Below the pieces are notes generated by a model. It made no database searches. It had not been told where the DNA came from and worked only from the letters and a program-made list of their open reading frames with translations. Positions 1 through 7,943 of a DNA stretch of 64,000 nt are shown here, piece by piece. How positions within the stretch are numbered: position 1 is the first letter of the stretch; each line of letters opens with the position of its first letter. The DNA is from Actinoallomurus purpureus (GTDB taxonomy: Bacteria; Actinomycetota; Actinomycetes; Streptosporangiales; Streptosporangiaceae): positions 141,922-205,921 of the forward strand of contig NZ_JAMXMY010000020.1 of assembly GCF_024055795.1 (NCBI RefSeq). The letters run 5' to 3'. A program made the position numbers and the translations under genes.

Positions 1-1359
1 GGCCCCGATGATCGGGTGGGTGACCTTGCCGCCCTTGATCAGCTGCTCGGCGACCCGCTTGACCTGGTTGGCCGGGATGGCGAAGCCCAGGCCGATGCTG
101 CCGCTCTGCTGCTTGTCGCCGCCGAGCGACTGAGCGCCCAGCGTGGCGATGGCGGAGTTCACCCCGATCACCCGGCCCTGGGAGTCGACCAGCGGGCCGC
201 CGGAGTTCCCGGGGTTGATCGCCGCGTCGGTCTGCACAGCGCTGATGTAGGCGGACTCCCCGCCCTCGCCGCTCGTCGTGACCGGCCGGTTCAGCGCGCT
301 GACGATGCCGGTCGTGACCGTGCCCGCCAGGCCGAGCGGTGAGCCGATCGCGATGACCGGGTCGCCGACGGCCAGGGCGTCGGAGTCGCCGAGGACGAGC
401 GACGGGCGGCCGTCGAGCGAGGCCGGCTTGATCACCGCGATGTCGGAGTTGGGGTCGCGGCCGACGATGCTCGCCGACGTGGTCTTGCCGTCGTTGAAGA
501 CCACCTGCATGGTGCCGCCCTGGGCGGCCGGGGCGACCACGTGGTTGTTGGTGACGATGTAGCCGCCGTTGACGATGAAGCCAGTGCCCGCACCGCCCTC
601 CGTGCCGTTCGCCACCTTGATCATGACGACGCTGGGCACGACGCGCTTGGCGATCCCCGCGACCGAACCCGGGTCGCGGTTCTTGGCGCCGGTGGAGGTC
701 GCGCCGCCGCCCAGGTCGACCGACTTGGGGCCGTCGCCGCCGCTCGCGAGTACACCGATCCCCGCGCCCAGCGCGCCGGCGATCAGCGCGATCACCACCG
801 AGACGGCCAGGAACACCCCCATGACCGGGCCGGACCGTTCGTTCGGCCGGGAGGAGGGCACGGGCGCCCAGTTGGGACCCGTACCTCCGGGGTGGCCACC
901 GCCCGGCTGCGCTCCCCAGGCGTACGGGGTCGGGGACGGGTGCGGCTGGTGGTGCGGCGCGAAGAGAGGCCGGGGCGGACCGGGCTCGCCCGGCTGACCT
1001 CCCATGCCGCCCTGGCCCTGCCCGGGCTGTCCCGGTCCCTGCGGGCCGACCTGGCCGTACTGCCCCATCTGGCCGGGCGGGCCCATCGGACCGCCCTGAC
1101 CTGGGACGCCCTGACCTGGGACACCCTGGCCTGGGACGCCTTGGCCGGGGCCACCCATCGAATTGGGGTGATCGGCGGCCGGAGACGCCCCGCCGTACGG
1201 TCCCGGGTCCGGTGGCGCCATGCCCTCGTGCCGTGGCGGGCCGGAGACCAGCAGCTTGTCCGTCAGGCTCGGGGTCGCCTCCTCATCCCCGGCGTTCGGT
1301 CCGCGCACACGCCCGTCTTCTGGCGTCGGCCCCCCGGGCGCGCGGCTGTCATCCGTCAT
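1..1359 (-). CDS. htrA: HtrA/DegP-like membrane serine protease (3' end outside window)
   Basis: Envelope quality-control protease that degrades misfolded exported proteins. The 453 visible codons encode a Gly/Pro/Gln-rich cytoplasmic stretch (about residues 1-175), one membrane helix (about 178-202) and a trypsin-like domain with a readable triad: His in VTNNHVV (about 273), Asp in NSDIAVI and Ser in NPGNSGGPL (about 385). The expected PDZ domain and the stop codon lie beyond the left edge, so the gene is cut by the window. ATG at 1359 follows GGAG. It is the last gene after sigma factor, anti-sigma factor and RseB-like protein, the order known from mycobacterial sigE-rseA-htrA loci. A 169-bp gap to the gene upstream leaves room for its own promoter. 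The family call is secure; the symbol is by analogy. Confidence 0.93.
   Translation of the reverse strand, partial: MTDDSRAPGGPTPEDGRVRGPNAGDEEATPSLTDKLLVSGPPRHEGMAPPDPGPYGGASPAADHPNSMGGPGQGVPGQGVPGQGVPGQGGPMGPPGQMGQYGQVGPQGPGQPGQGQGGMGGQPGEPGPPRPLFAPHHQPHPSPTPYAWGAQPGGGHPGGTGPNWAPVPSSRPNERSGPVMGVFLAVSVVIALIAGALGAGIGVLASGGDGPKSVDLGGGATSTGAKNRDPGSVAGIAKRVVPSVVMIKVANGTEGGAGTGFIVNGGYIVTNNHVVAPAAQGGTMQVVFNDGKTTSASIVGRDPNSDIAVIKPASLDGRPSLVLGDSDALAVGDPVIAIGSPLGLAGTVTTGIVSALNRPVTTSGEGGESAYISAVQTDAAINPGNSGGPLVDSQGRVIGVNSAIATLGAQSLGGDKQQSGSIGLGFAIPANQVKRVAEQLIKGGKVTHPIIGA
1091..1150 (-). repeat. 15-bp tandem repeat coding PGQGV units
   Basis: About four tandem 15-bp units inside the htrA gene encode PGQG(V/G) pentapeptides in the low-complexity N-terminal cytoplasmic segment. 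Such a tract can change length by slippage in steps of five residues without disturbing the frame. Confidence 0.75.
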
Positions 1360-1528
1360 ACCGAAGCTCCTTGCGTACCGCGCATGGACTTTGTTTCAGC
1401 GCTCCACAGTGGCGGGCGAGGCATGTGGCGAGCATAAGCGACCCCGCAGGCGAAACCATTCGTGTCGCGGCGTTACCCGATCCCGGCTGTATCCACCTGA
1501 ACGCCCTAGAAAACGCGATCTTCACCGA

Positions 1529-2599
1529 TCAGTCAAACGGGTTCGCCCATGATGTCAGCCGGTCGAGCCCGCGGCCGAGGCGGCCCCAGAAACCCGTGTC
1601 CCCGTGCGGCAGGGCCGCGACGGCGCGGTCGACGACCGGAGGCGGCGCGTCCGCCACGATCGTGTAGACGTAGCCGTGGCTGGCCCACACGGCGCGCTGC
1701 TGGACGGTGTCGCGGAGGTAGACGGTGCGGCCACCCCGGGTGGTCCGGTGCCAGTGTCCGACGCTGCTGGGGTCGAGCATGCCGCGCTGGACGAACACCG
1801 ACACGACCGAGAGCCCGTCGGAGTAGCTGAGGTGCACGACTGGGGCGCGGCTGTCCAGCTGGCGCGCGTCGTAGAGGCTGAGGTTGCCCGGGAGCGCCGA
1901 CTGCACCGGCCAGCCGCGGTAGCGCAGCGCGCCCAGGTCGGCGCCGGCGAGTTCGTGCGTCCAGGGGGCCTCGATCGTCTGCGTGGACGCCTGCAGGAAC
2001 ATCGTCTTCGGCGCCGACGGCCGGATCTCGGTGAAGAAGGTGAGATTGACCTCACGGCCCTGCTGGTCGAGCAGCTCGCGGCGGAGCATGAGGCCGGTGG
2101 CCCGGTCGATGTGGAACCGGCCGGCGGCGGTGCCGTCGGTGCGGCGCGCCTCGATGACGGTGGTGGGCCGCCCGCAGACCTGACCGTCGCCGGCGCGGAC
2201 GACGGCGTAGTTGCGCGCGAGCAGGTCGAGCATCCTCGGCGTGTACCCGGTGAGGCCGCCTCGGGACTGCTGGGAGTCGTCGGCCTCGAACATCTGGCCG
2301 CCCTGCTCCGCGGTGGTGCTCTGCACCCGCATCCGGGTGCCCTGCCCGGGCAGGTGGGCGACGTTGACCAGCGACGTCGTCGACATGCCGCTGCGACTCC
2401 ACGACGTGATGTACTGCACACCCTCGTAGGAGGTGTCGCGCGCGGCCCCCTCGGCACCACGAAGGAGCCTCAGGGCCTCGGGGTCGGAGCGCAGCCGGGC
2501 GCCGCTCGCGGTGTCACCGGTGGTCACGAACCACATCAACAGCAGCGCGGTGGCGATGCCGCCCGCCAGCCACGCGTTGTGCGAGGTCCGGTGGCTCAC
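1529..2599 (-). CDS. RseB/MucB-like sigma-E regulatory protein
   Basis: 356-residue protein with an N-terminal membrane anchor (about residues 8-27) and a large extracytoplasmic region resembling the MucB/RseB sensor fold. RseB proteins bind the anti-sigma factor outside the membrane and tune its proteolysis; that role is inferred here from family and position. GTG at 2599 overlaps the stop of the anti-sigma gene (GTGA), so the two are translationally coupled. The gene sits between rseA and htrA, so sensor, anti-sigma factor and effector protease are in one operon. Mycobacterial loci usually lack this third gene. The C-terminal half is less recognisable than the N-terminal half. Confidence 0.78.
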   Translation of the reverse strand: MSHRTSHNAWLAGGIATALLLMWFVTTGDTASGARLRSDPEALRLLRGAEGAARDTSYEGVQYITSWSRSGMSTTSLVNVAHLPGQGTRMRVQSTTAEQGGQMFEADDSQQSRGGLTGYTPRMLDLLARNYAVVRAGDGQVCGRPTTVIEARRTDGTAAGRFHIDRATGLMLRRELLDQQGREVNLTFFTEIRPSAPKTMFLQASTQTIEAPWTHELAGADLGALRYRGWPVQSALPGNLSLYDARQLDSRAPVVHLSYSDGLSVVSVFVQRGMLDPSSVGHWHRTTRGGRTVYLRDTVQQRAVWASHGYVYTIVADAPPPVVDRAVAALPHGDTGFWGRLGRGLDRLTSWANPFD

Positions 2600-3171
2600 G
2601 GGTGATCGCCGGCCGTGCCCTCGGGCCGGGGGTCGGTGAGCGGGACGTCCCCGGAGGTCAGGGCGTGCTCGACGGCGAACTGCTCGACGGACGGGGTGAC
2701 GCGGGGCAGGGAGCCCGGGTCGGCGCCCGCGGCGAAGGCCGCCGAGCCGACGCCGAGCACCGCCAGCGTGGCCGCGCCCGCGAGGAGGTATCTGCCGCGC
2801 GGGAGTCGGCGCCCCGTCGCCGCCGCGCGCCGGGGACGGTTGTCGGACGGCCGGCTCGGGCGGGTGTGGGAGGGGCGGACGTCGCCGGGCCGGGCGACGA
2901 CCGGTGGCCTGGCCTGACCTGGAAGCCGGGGAACGGGCGGCGGAAGGGGGTCTCCCGGCTCGCCCATGGCCTCCAGGCGGCGCAGGAGGCCCTCGGACGG
3001 CATCGTGTCGCTCAGCGACCGGAGCCGTTTCTTGAGGCCGCGCAGGGCCTCCGCCTCGGCACGGCACTCCCCGCAGGCGGCGAGGTGGCGATGCGCCTTC
3101 TCGCGTTCGTGGTGCCCGAGCTCCCCGTCGATCAGCGCGGTGAGCCGCTCTCCCAGGTGGCCGCCGCTCAT
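2596..3171 (-). CDS. rseA: Zinc-binding anti-sigma factor (RseA-like)
   Basis: 191-residue membrane anti-sigma factor. Its cytoplasmic N-terminus carries the zf-HC2/ZAS motif HLAACGEC (HxxxCxxC, about residues 29-36), which normally clamps ECF sigma regions 2 and 4. A Pro/Arg-rich linker follows, then one membrane helix (about 128-150) and a short extracytoplasmic tail. ATG at 3171 overlaps the sigma-factor stop (ATGA), the usual coupling that fixes sigma to anti-sigma stoichiometry. The product probably holds the upstream sigma factor at the membrane until envelope stress triggers its cleavage. Confidence 0.9.
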   Translation of the reverse strand: MSGGHLGERLTALIDGELGHHEREKAHRHLAACGECRAEAEALRGLKKRLRSLSDTMPSEGLLRRLEAMGEPGDPLPPPVPRLPGQARPPVVARPGDVRPSHTRPSRPSDNRPRRAAATGRRLPRGRYLLAGAATLAVLGVGSAAFAAGADPGSLPRVTPSVEQFAVEHALTSGDVPLTDPRPEGTAGDHP

Positions 3172-3794
3172 GAGGCCTCCTCGGCGGGCGGCTCCAGGCC
3201 GAGCCCTCCGGACGAGGCGGCGGCGCGCCGAGGGCCGCGGTGCTCCAGCGCGGCGCGCAGATTCGCACGGCCGCGGTGGATCCGGCTGCGGACGGTGCCG
3301 ATCTTGACGCCGAGCGTCGCCGCGATCTCCTCGTACGACAGGCCCTCGATGTCGCACAGGACCACGGCGGCGCGGTAGTCGGGCGCCAGGGCGTCGAGCG
3401 CCGCCTGGACGTCGGCGTCGAGGTTCTTGTCGTCGTAGGCCTGGGCCGGTGTGGGCTCCGCTCCGTGCAGACGCTCGGCGGCGTCCTCCGCCAGCCCCTC
3501 GAACCGGATGCGCTGGCGGCGCCGCGCCTGGTCGAGGAAGAGGTTCGTGGTGATCCGGTGCAGCCAGCCCTCGAACGTGCCAGGCTGGTAGTTGGCCAGG
3601 GATCGGAACACCCGGACGAAGACCTCCTGGGTGAGGTCCTCGGCGTCGTGGGGGTTGCCGGTGAGCCGGAAGGCGAGGCGGTAGACGCGCGCGGAGTGCT
3701 CCCGCACGACCTCGTCCCACGTCGGAGGAGTCCAGGCGATGCCGGGGTCGTGCACCGACACTCCCCTTTCACGTACGAGTTCTGCCACCGCCAT
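3168..3794 (-). CDS. sigE: ECF RNA polymerase sigma factor, SigE-like
   Basis: 208-residue extracytoplasmic-function sigma factor. Region 2 is visible ([20 protein letters not shown] through [13 protein letters not shown], about residues 38-92) and so is the region 4 helix-turn-helix ([20 protein letters not shown], about 150-170). ATG at 3794 has GGAAGG upstream; a GTG about 39 bases further in, preceded by AGGGGA, is a credible alternative. It heads the rseA, RseB-like and htrA operon. A divergent O-methyltransferase gene lies upstream, as next to sigE in Mycobacterium tuberculosis. A promoter of SigE type precedes it, consistent with autoregulation. Confidence 0.92.
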   Translation of the reverse strand: MAVAELVRERGVSVHDPGIAWTPPTWDEVVREHSARVYRLAFRLTGNPHDAEDLTQEVFVRVFRSLANYQPGTFEGWLHRITTNLFLDQARRRQRIRFEGLAEDAAERLHGAEPTPAQAYDDKNLDADVQAALDALAPDYRAAVVLCDIEGLSYEEIAATLGVKIGTVRSRIHRGRANLRAALEHRGPRRAAASSGGLGLEPPAEEAS

Positions 3795-3843
3795 ACTGCC
3801 CCGATTCTTCCTTCCCGCCTAGCCGTAGCCACGCTCTCTGAAG

Positions 3844-3869
3844 AACGTGACGGTACGCGGCGGAGTTCC
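3844..3869 (-). promoter_or_regulatory. Probable SigE-dependent autoregulatory promoter
   Basis: On the minus strand GGAAC (3869-3865) is followed after exactly 17 bases by CGTT (3847-3844), about 50 bp upstream of the sigE start. This matches the -35 GGAAC / -10 CGTT pattern known for actinobacterial SigE-type promoters. The function is inferred from the motif only. Confidence 0.65.
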
Positions 3870-3900
3870 CCCTCCGTACTAGTGTTTGCCCTGCAGGCTC

Positions 3901-4554
3901 ATGCGCCCCAAGGAGGAAGTCATCGACGCGGTCGAGGCCACCCTGGCCTACGTGGAGCAATACCTCCCGGAGGACGAGCCGCTGCGCGAGGCCCGGCAGC
4001 GCGGTATGGACGTCGGGGCCACTCCGATCGGCCCGGCGGGCGGTGCGGCCCTGCGGTTCCTCGCGACCGCGATCAGCGCGCGCACGGTCGTGGAGATCGG
4101 CTCCGGGTGCGGAGTGTCCGGCATCTGGCTGCTGCGCGGCATGCGCTCCGACGGGGTGCTCACCAGCGTCGACGTCGAGCCGGAGAACCAGCGGCTGGCC
4201 CGCGAGGCGTACGCCGCCGCCGGTTTCCCGACCTCGCGGGCGCGGCTGATCGCCGGCCGTGCCCTCGACGTGCTGCCACGTCTCACCGACGGCGCGTACG
4301 ACATGGTGTTCTGCGACGCCGTCAAGCAGGAGTACCCCGACTATCTCGGCGAGGCGCTGCGGCTGCTGCGGCCCGGCGGCGTCGTCGCGTTCGACAACGC
4401 CCTGTGGCACGACCGCGTCGCCGACCGGGCCAACCGCGACCCGGACACCGTGGCGATCCGCAATCTCGGCCGGCTGGTCCGCGAGGACGATCGTCTCGTT
4501 CCCGCGCTGCTGCCGGTCGGCGACGGCCTCCTCGCCGCCGTGAAGAGCCGGTGA
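3901..4554 (+). CDS. O-methyltransferase, SAM-dependent (family 3)
   Basis: 217-residue class I methyltransferase of the catechol/caffeoyl-CoA O-methyltransferase family. The SAM site is seen as VVEIGSGCGVSGIW (about residues 60-73) and the acidic loop as TSVDVEPENQRLA; MVFCDAVKQEYPDY holds the likely metal-binding Asp. ATG at 3901 lies about 16 bases after a TAGTGT -10-like box, so the leader may be only a few bases. A TTG at 3886 is an alternative start. It diverges from sigE, an arrangement conserved in mycobacteria (Rv1220c/Rv1221). The natural substrate is unknown. Confidence 0.85.
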   Translation: MRPKEEVIDAVEATLAYVEQYLPEDEPLREARQRGMDVGATPIGPAGGAALRFLATAISARTVVEIGSGCGVSGIWLLRGMRSDGVLTSVDVEPENQRLAREAYAAAGFPTSRARLIAGRALDVLPRLTDGAYDMVFCDAVKQEYPDYLGEALRLLRPGGVVAFDNALWHDRVADRANRDPDTVAIRNLGRLVREDDRLVPALLPVGDGLLAAVKSR

Positions 4555-4629
4555 CGACGGCGCCGCGAGGCGCGTTCTGGGCGCCGCGCAGCCGGACAAA
4601 GACCCACCGGACACCCCCTAGGTGACGCC

Positions 4630-5208
4630 GTGACGGCGGTGCGGCGGCGTACGGCGACGCAGGACGTGGCCGCGGCAGCCCGGGTCACGGTCCTGCTCGC
4701 GGTATCGGTGGCGTTCGTGGCCGGCGGCGCGCGGGGCCTGCCCGCCTTCGGCGGCGTCCTCTTCCTGATCGTCGGCGCGTCGGGGATCGCGCTGTTCGGG
4801 GGGCGGCTCGTGCTGTCGGTCGGACGGGTCGCCGGCCGCCGGCCCGTCCTGGAGTTGGACGAGCGCGAGGTGCGGCTGCCGGCGGCGTGGCCCCGGTCCC
4901 GCGCCGATGACCGTCGGCTCGCGTGGCCGGAGGTGGCCTCGGTGGTGCTCTGGAGCCAGGCGGCGCTGCGGGGCCGCCGCCTGCGGTCGGTCGAGCAGCT
5001 GACCTTCCTTCCCACGGCCGAGCGTGCCGAGGGCTCCCCACCCCCGCCGAGTGCGGAACTGCTGGCCATGGGACTGGACGACGTGCCCGGAGTGGCGACC
5101 CTCCACTGGTCGATCGAGGTCTCGCCGGGCTGGGACACCGATCTGGCGACGATCTTCGCCGAGATCCACCGTCGCGGCGTCCCCACCGCCGACGTCCGGT
5201 CGCGGTGA
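4630..5208 (+). CDS. Membrane-anchored hypothetical protein, two N-terminal helices
   Basis: 192-residue protein with two closely spaced N-terminal membrane helices (about residues 15-35 and 40-65) and a basic, Trp-containing cytoplasmic domain (LAWPEVASVVLW, about 98-109). The layout recalls small PH-like membrane proteins, but I do not recognise the family firmly. GTG at 4630 is the first start in frame; no strong ribosome site is visible. It follows the O-methyltransferase by 75 bp on the same strand and precedes a glycosyltransferase. Function unknown. Confidence 0.65.
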   Translation: MTAVRRRTATQDVAAAARVTVLLAVSVAFVAGGARGLPAFGGVLFLIVGASGIALFGGRLVLSVGRVAGRRPVLELDEREVRLPAAWPRSRADDRRLAWPEVASVVLWSQAALRGRRLRSVEQLTFLPTAERAEGSPPPPSAELLAMGLDDVPGVATLHWSIEVSPGWDTDLATIFAEIHRRGVPTADVRSR

Positions 5209-5271
5209 ACACCACGGCGGTACGCTCCCGTCGGCAGGGATGCGCGACCGCGTCATCCCGGGAGGGTTGGC

Positions 5272-6246
5272 ATGGCCGGTGCTCCTCACCCCGACCCGGA
5301 CGTCTCGATCATCGTCGTGACCTACCGCAGCACCGCGTACATCGGCGAATGCGCGGAGGCCGTACGGAAGGCGTCGGCCGGCGTTTCCGCCGAGTTCATC
5401 ATTGTGGACAACGCCTCGGGCGATGGCACGGCGGACGCGGCCCGTGCCGCGGCGCCGGACGCGCAGGTCGTCGAGAACGACCGTAACGGCGGGTTCGCCC
5501 ACGGCTGCCACGCCGGCGTCGCCCGGGCGCGCGGCCGGCTGCTGCTGTTCGTCAACCCCGACGCCGTACCGGCCCCGGGAAGCGTCGCGGCCCTCCTCGC
5601 GTGCGCGCGCCGTAATCCCCGAGCGGGGATCGTCGGCGGCCGGAGCGTGCTCGAGGACGGCACGCCGGACCCGCGTTCCTGGTGGGGCCGCCCGACGTTC
5701 TGGTCCACGCTGTGCTTCGCGCTCCTTCTCGGCTCGGCCTTCCCGGGCAGTCGCGTGTTCGATCCCGAGGCGCCCGGCCCCTGGACGGACGAGGAGCGGC
5801 AGGTGCCGATCGTCACCGGCGGATTCATGCTCGTCGACCGCGCTCTCTGGGATGAGCTCGGCGGTTTCGATCAGTCGATCTTCATGTACGGCGAGGACGC
5901 CGACCTGTGCCTGCGGGCGCGGAAGGCCGGTTTCCGGCCGATGGTGACCGCGCGCGCCGAGTACCGGCACGAGGTCGGCGCCTCGTCGTCGAGCGTGCGC
6001 AAGCTCGTCCTGCTGTTCACCGGGAAGGTCACCGTGCTGCGGCGCCACCTGCCGTACGGGCGGCGCGGCGCGGGCGTACGCCTCCTGACGCTCGGCGTCC
6101 TCCTGCGCGCGCTGCTGGGTCGCCTGGTCTCCGCGCGGCCGCAGCGGCAGGGCCGCCCGACGGCCACCGGCGCGGACTGGCGGGGGCTGTGGGCGGCGCG
6201 ACGCGAATGGACCGCCGGATGGCCCGTTTCACGGTCCCGCTCGTAG
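5272..6246 (+). CDS. Family 2 glycosyltransferase, rhamnosyltransferase (WbbL)-like
   Basis: 324-residue GT-A fold enzyme. The N-terminus VSIIVVTYRSTAYIGECAEA and FIIVDNASGDGT form the nucleotide-binding core. LLLFVNPDAV supplies an NPD motif in place of classical DxD, as in WbbL-type rhamnosyltransferases. VTGGFMLVDR and FMYGEDADLCLRARKAG complete the catalytic region (about 180-225). The Arg-rich C-terminus may sit on the membrane. ATG at 5272 has GGGAGG upstream. It opens the polysaccharide locus. Complete rhamnose genes further along make L-rhamnose a reasonable donor sugar, which is inference. Confidence 0.88.
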   Translation: MAGAPHPDPDVSIIVVTYRSTAYIGECAEAVRKASAGVSAEFIIVDNASGDGTADAARAAAPDAQVVENDRNGGFAHGCHAGVARARGRLLLFVNPDAVPAPGSVAALLACARRNPRAGIVGGRSVLEDGTPDPRSWWGRPTFWSTLCFALLLGSAFPGSRVFDPEAPGPWTDEERQVPIVTGGFMLVDRALWDELGGFDQSIFMYGEDADLCLRARKAGFRPMVTARAEYRHEVGASSSSVRKLVLLFTGKVTVLRRHLPYGRRGAGVRLLTLGVLLRALLGRLVSARPQRQGRPTATGADWRGLWAARREWTAGWPVSRSRS

Positions 6247-6274
6247 CGACGCGCAGCCGGATCGCGGACCTGGG

Positions 6275-6324
6275 GCCTGTCTCAAAGCCCCGCTGTCCTA
6301 CTGCGCGGCGACTTCGAGACAGGC
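6275..6324. terminator. Inverted repeat between convergent genes
   Basis: GCCTGTCTC (6275-6283) and its exact complement GAGACAGGC (6316-6324) enclose a GC-rich 32-base loop in the gap between two convergent glycosyltransferase genes. It could be a bidirectional terminator. The arm also resembles ends of actinobacterial insertion sequences, so a small mobile remnant is possible. Confidence 0.4.
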
Positions 6325-6338
6325 ACCGGGAGACGTCC

Positions 6339-7151
6339 CTATGCCCGGCTGCTCTCGTCGCGCTGCCAGGTGGCGGCGCCGGACCGCCGGGCTTGCCACC
6401 GGGCGAGCAGCGTCACGGTGAGGAAGAGGGCGAGGCGCGGCAGGAGACGCGGATCCCGTGACGCCATCGCCGCCAGGTCGCCTACGCTCGTCCGCGCGGA
6501 GCCGCCTGCCTGGCCGAGTGCCGCCTCCTCGAGCTGCGCGACACCGGTGACGGCGCGGGTCCGGCGGCGCAGCAGGTCCCCCCACGTGCGCGGCGGGTGG
6601 ATCAGCACGCGGGCGGCTTCGACGACGGCGCGCTCGTCCGCGGCGAACGCGAGGGAGGCGGCGAGGTCGTCGGCGATGACGCCCGGCAGCCGCGCCAGGC
6701 GCGCGTGCCCGTCGGCGCTGACCGCGATGACGCCGCGGCCGAAGAGCCCGCGCCGCACCTCCGGGAGCCGGGTCCAGACGTCGTAGTACCAGCGGACCGG
6801 CCACGGCCGTCGTGTCATGTCCAGATCGCGCGTGGGTGCCGCCGCGAGCACGCCCGGCCGGTCGAGAGCGGCCGCCAGGGCCCGCACGTCATCGGCTCCC
6901 AGCTCGACGTCGGCGTCGACGTACACCCTGGGGAACCTGCGGGCCGCGCGGTCGCCGAGACGCAGTGCCTCCGCCTTGGACGCCTCCGGCGACGTGACCA
7001 CCCGCACGCCGAAGGACGCGGCGACCTCCGCGGTGCCGTCGGTGCAGCCATTGGGCACGACGACGATGTCGAACCCGGAGCCCGCGAGGCGCGCGAGTAA
7101 CCGACCGATGACCCGCGCCTCGTCGTGCGCGGGGATGACGACGCTCACCAC
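6339..7151 (-). CDS. Family 2 glycosyltransferase
   Basis: 270-residue GT-A glycosyltransferase. It shows VSVVIPAHDEARVIGRLLAR, IVVVPNGCTDGT, a DAD metal/nucleotide motif in VYVDADVELG (about residues 80-89) and a C-terminal helix-rich part with WQARR that may contact the membrane. I chose GTG at 7151 because CATAAT ends exactly 7 bases before it, the spacing of a leaderless actinobacterial promoter. An ATG at 7181 in frame would extend the protein by ten residues into the divergent gene. Donor and acceptor are unknown. It is convergent with the 5.3-kb GT2 and divergent from an N-acetyltransferase gene. Confidence 0.85.
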   Translation of the reverse strand: MVSVVIPAHDEARVIGRLLARLAGSGFDIVVVPNGCTDGTAEVAASFGVRVVTSPEASKAEALRLGDRAARRFPRVYVDADVELGADDVRALAAALDRPGVLAAAPTRDLDMTRRPWPVRWYYDVWTRLPEVRRGLFGRGVIAVSADGHARLARLPGVIADDLAASLAFAADERAVVEAARVLIHPPRTWGDLLRRRTRAVTGVAQLEEAALGQAGGSARTSVGDLAAMASRDPRLLPRLALFLTVTLLARWQARRSGAATWQRDESSRA

Positions 7152-7157
7152 ACGAGC

Positions 7158-7170
7158 GATTATGGCGCGC
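7158..7170. promoter_or_regulatory. Overlapping divergent -10 elements, two leaderless genes
   Basis: Bases 7158-7164 read GATTATG on the plus strand and CATAATC on the minus strand. GATTAT is 7 bases before ATG 7171 and CATAAT is 7 bases before GTG 7151. Both spacings are those of leaderless actinobacterial transcripts, so one near-palindromic box may serve as -10 element in both directions. Confidence 0.55.
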
Positions 7171-7764
7171 ATGAGTCGCATTCACCCAGGGGCCGACGTA
7201 GACGGCACGGCGCACATCGGTGCGGACACGACGATCTGGCACCTCGCCCAGATCCGCGAGGACGCTCGCCTCGGCCAGGGCTGCATCGTCGGCCGGGGCG
7301 CGTATGTCGGGCCGGGCGTGCGTATCGGCGACCGCGTCAAGCTGCAGAATTACGCACTCGTTTACGAACCGGCGGAGCTGGAGGACGGGGTCTTCATCGG
7401 GCCCGCCGCCGTCCTGACCAATGATCCCTACCCTCGTTCGACCGGCGTGGACGGCAGGCTCAAGCGCCCGGACGACTGGGAGGCACGCGGAGTGATCGTC
7501 AAGGAGGGCGCCGCCGTCGGCGCGCGGGCGGTCGTCGTGGCGGGCCGGACCATCGGCCGGTGGGCGCTGGTCGCGGCGGGCGCGGTCGTGACACGGGACG
7601 TCGCCGACTTCGCGCTGGTGGCGGGCGTGCCCGCGCGCCGGATCGGCTGGGTCGGGCACGCCGGCGAGCCCTTGGAGGACGAAGGCGGCGGGCGCTGGCG
7701 GTGCCCGCGTACGGGCGATCGCTACACGGAGAGCGGCGGACGCCTCAGCCCGGCGGGAGGATGA
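7171..7764 (+). CDS. Left-handed beta-helix N-acetyltransferase (WbpD/WlbB-like)
   Basis: 197-residue hexapeptide-repeat acetyltransferase: IHPGADVDGTAHIGADTTIW, then IVGRGAYVGPGVRIGDRVKL, IGPAAVLTNDPYPR and GVIVKEGAAVGARAVVVAGR. The NDxxPR-like loop and repeat order match enzymes that acetylate the 3-amino group of UDP-2-acetamido-3-amino-glucuronate. ATG at 7171 is chosen because of the leaderless promoter spacing; ATG 7162 lies inside the -10 box. The 3-dehydrogenase-like (12.9 kb), aminotransferase-like (16.0 and 20.4 kb) and 6-dehydrogenase-like (30.9 kb) partners of this pathway lie in the same locus. Confidence 0.82.
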   Translation: MSRIHPGADVDGTAHIGADTTIWHLAQIREDARLGQGCIVGRGAYVGPGVRIGDRVKLQNYALVYEPAELEDGVFIGPAAVLTNDPYPRSTGVDGRLKRPDDWEARGVIVKEGAAVGARAVVVAGRTIGRWALVAAGAVVTRDVADFALVAGVPARRIGWVGHAGEPLEDEGGGRWRCPRTGDRYTESGGRLSPAGG

Positions 7765-7943
7765 CCCGACGCTTCGCTGCGTCAAGGCCGAATGCGGACA
7801 ACCCAGACCTCGCTTTCCACCGTATATTCGGAGTCGCATTGCCGAGGAGCTTCATTTGTCGATCTGACCGCGCGGCGCTAGCGGACGCGGGTTTCGGGGG
7901 TTGAGGAATCCGTTTTTTGGCTTCCGCTCAGCCGGGGGAAATC

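Noticed and set aside
16..1437. Open frames on the plus strand across the first 1.4 kb
   Set aside because: They lie antisense to the htrA gene, which has clear catalytic motifs, and have Arg/Gly-rich composition typical of shadow frames in high-GC DNA.
1529..3832. A single 767-codon reading of the RseB-like gene through the sigma and anti-sigma genes
   Set aside because: The upstream part is out of frame with two well-recognised genes; the true start is GTG 2599, overlapping the anti-sigma stop.
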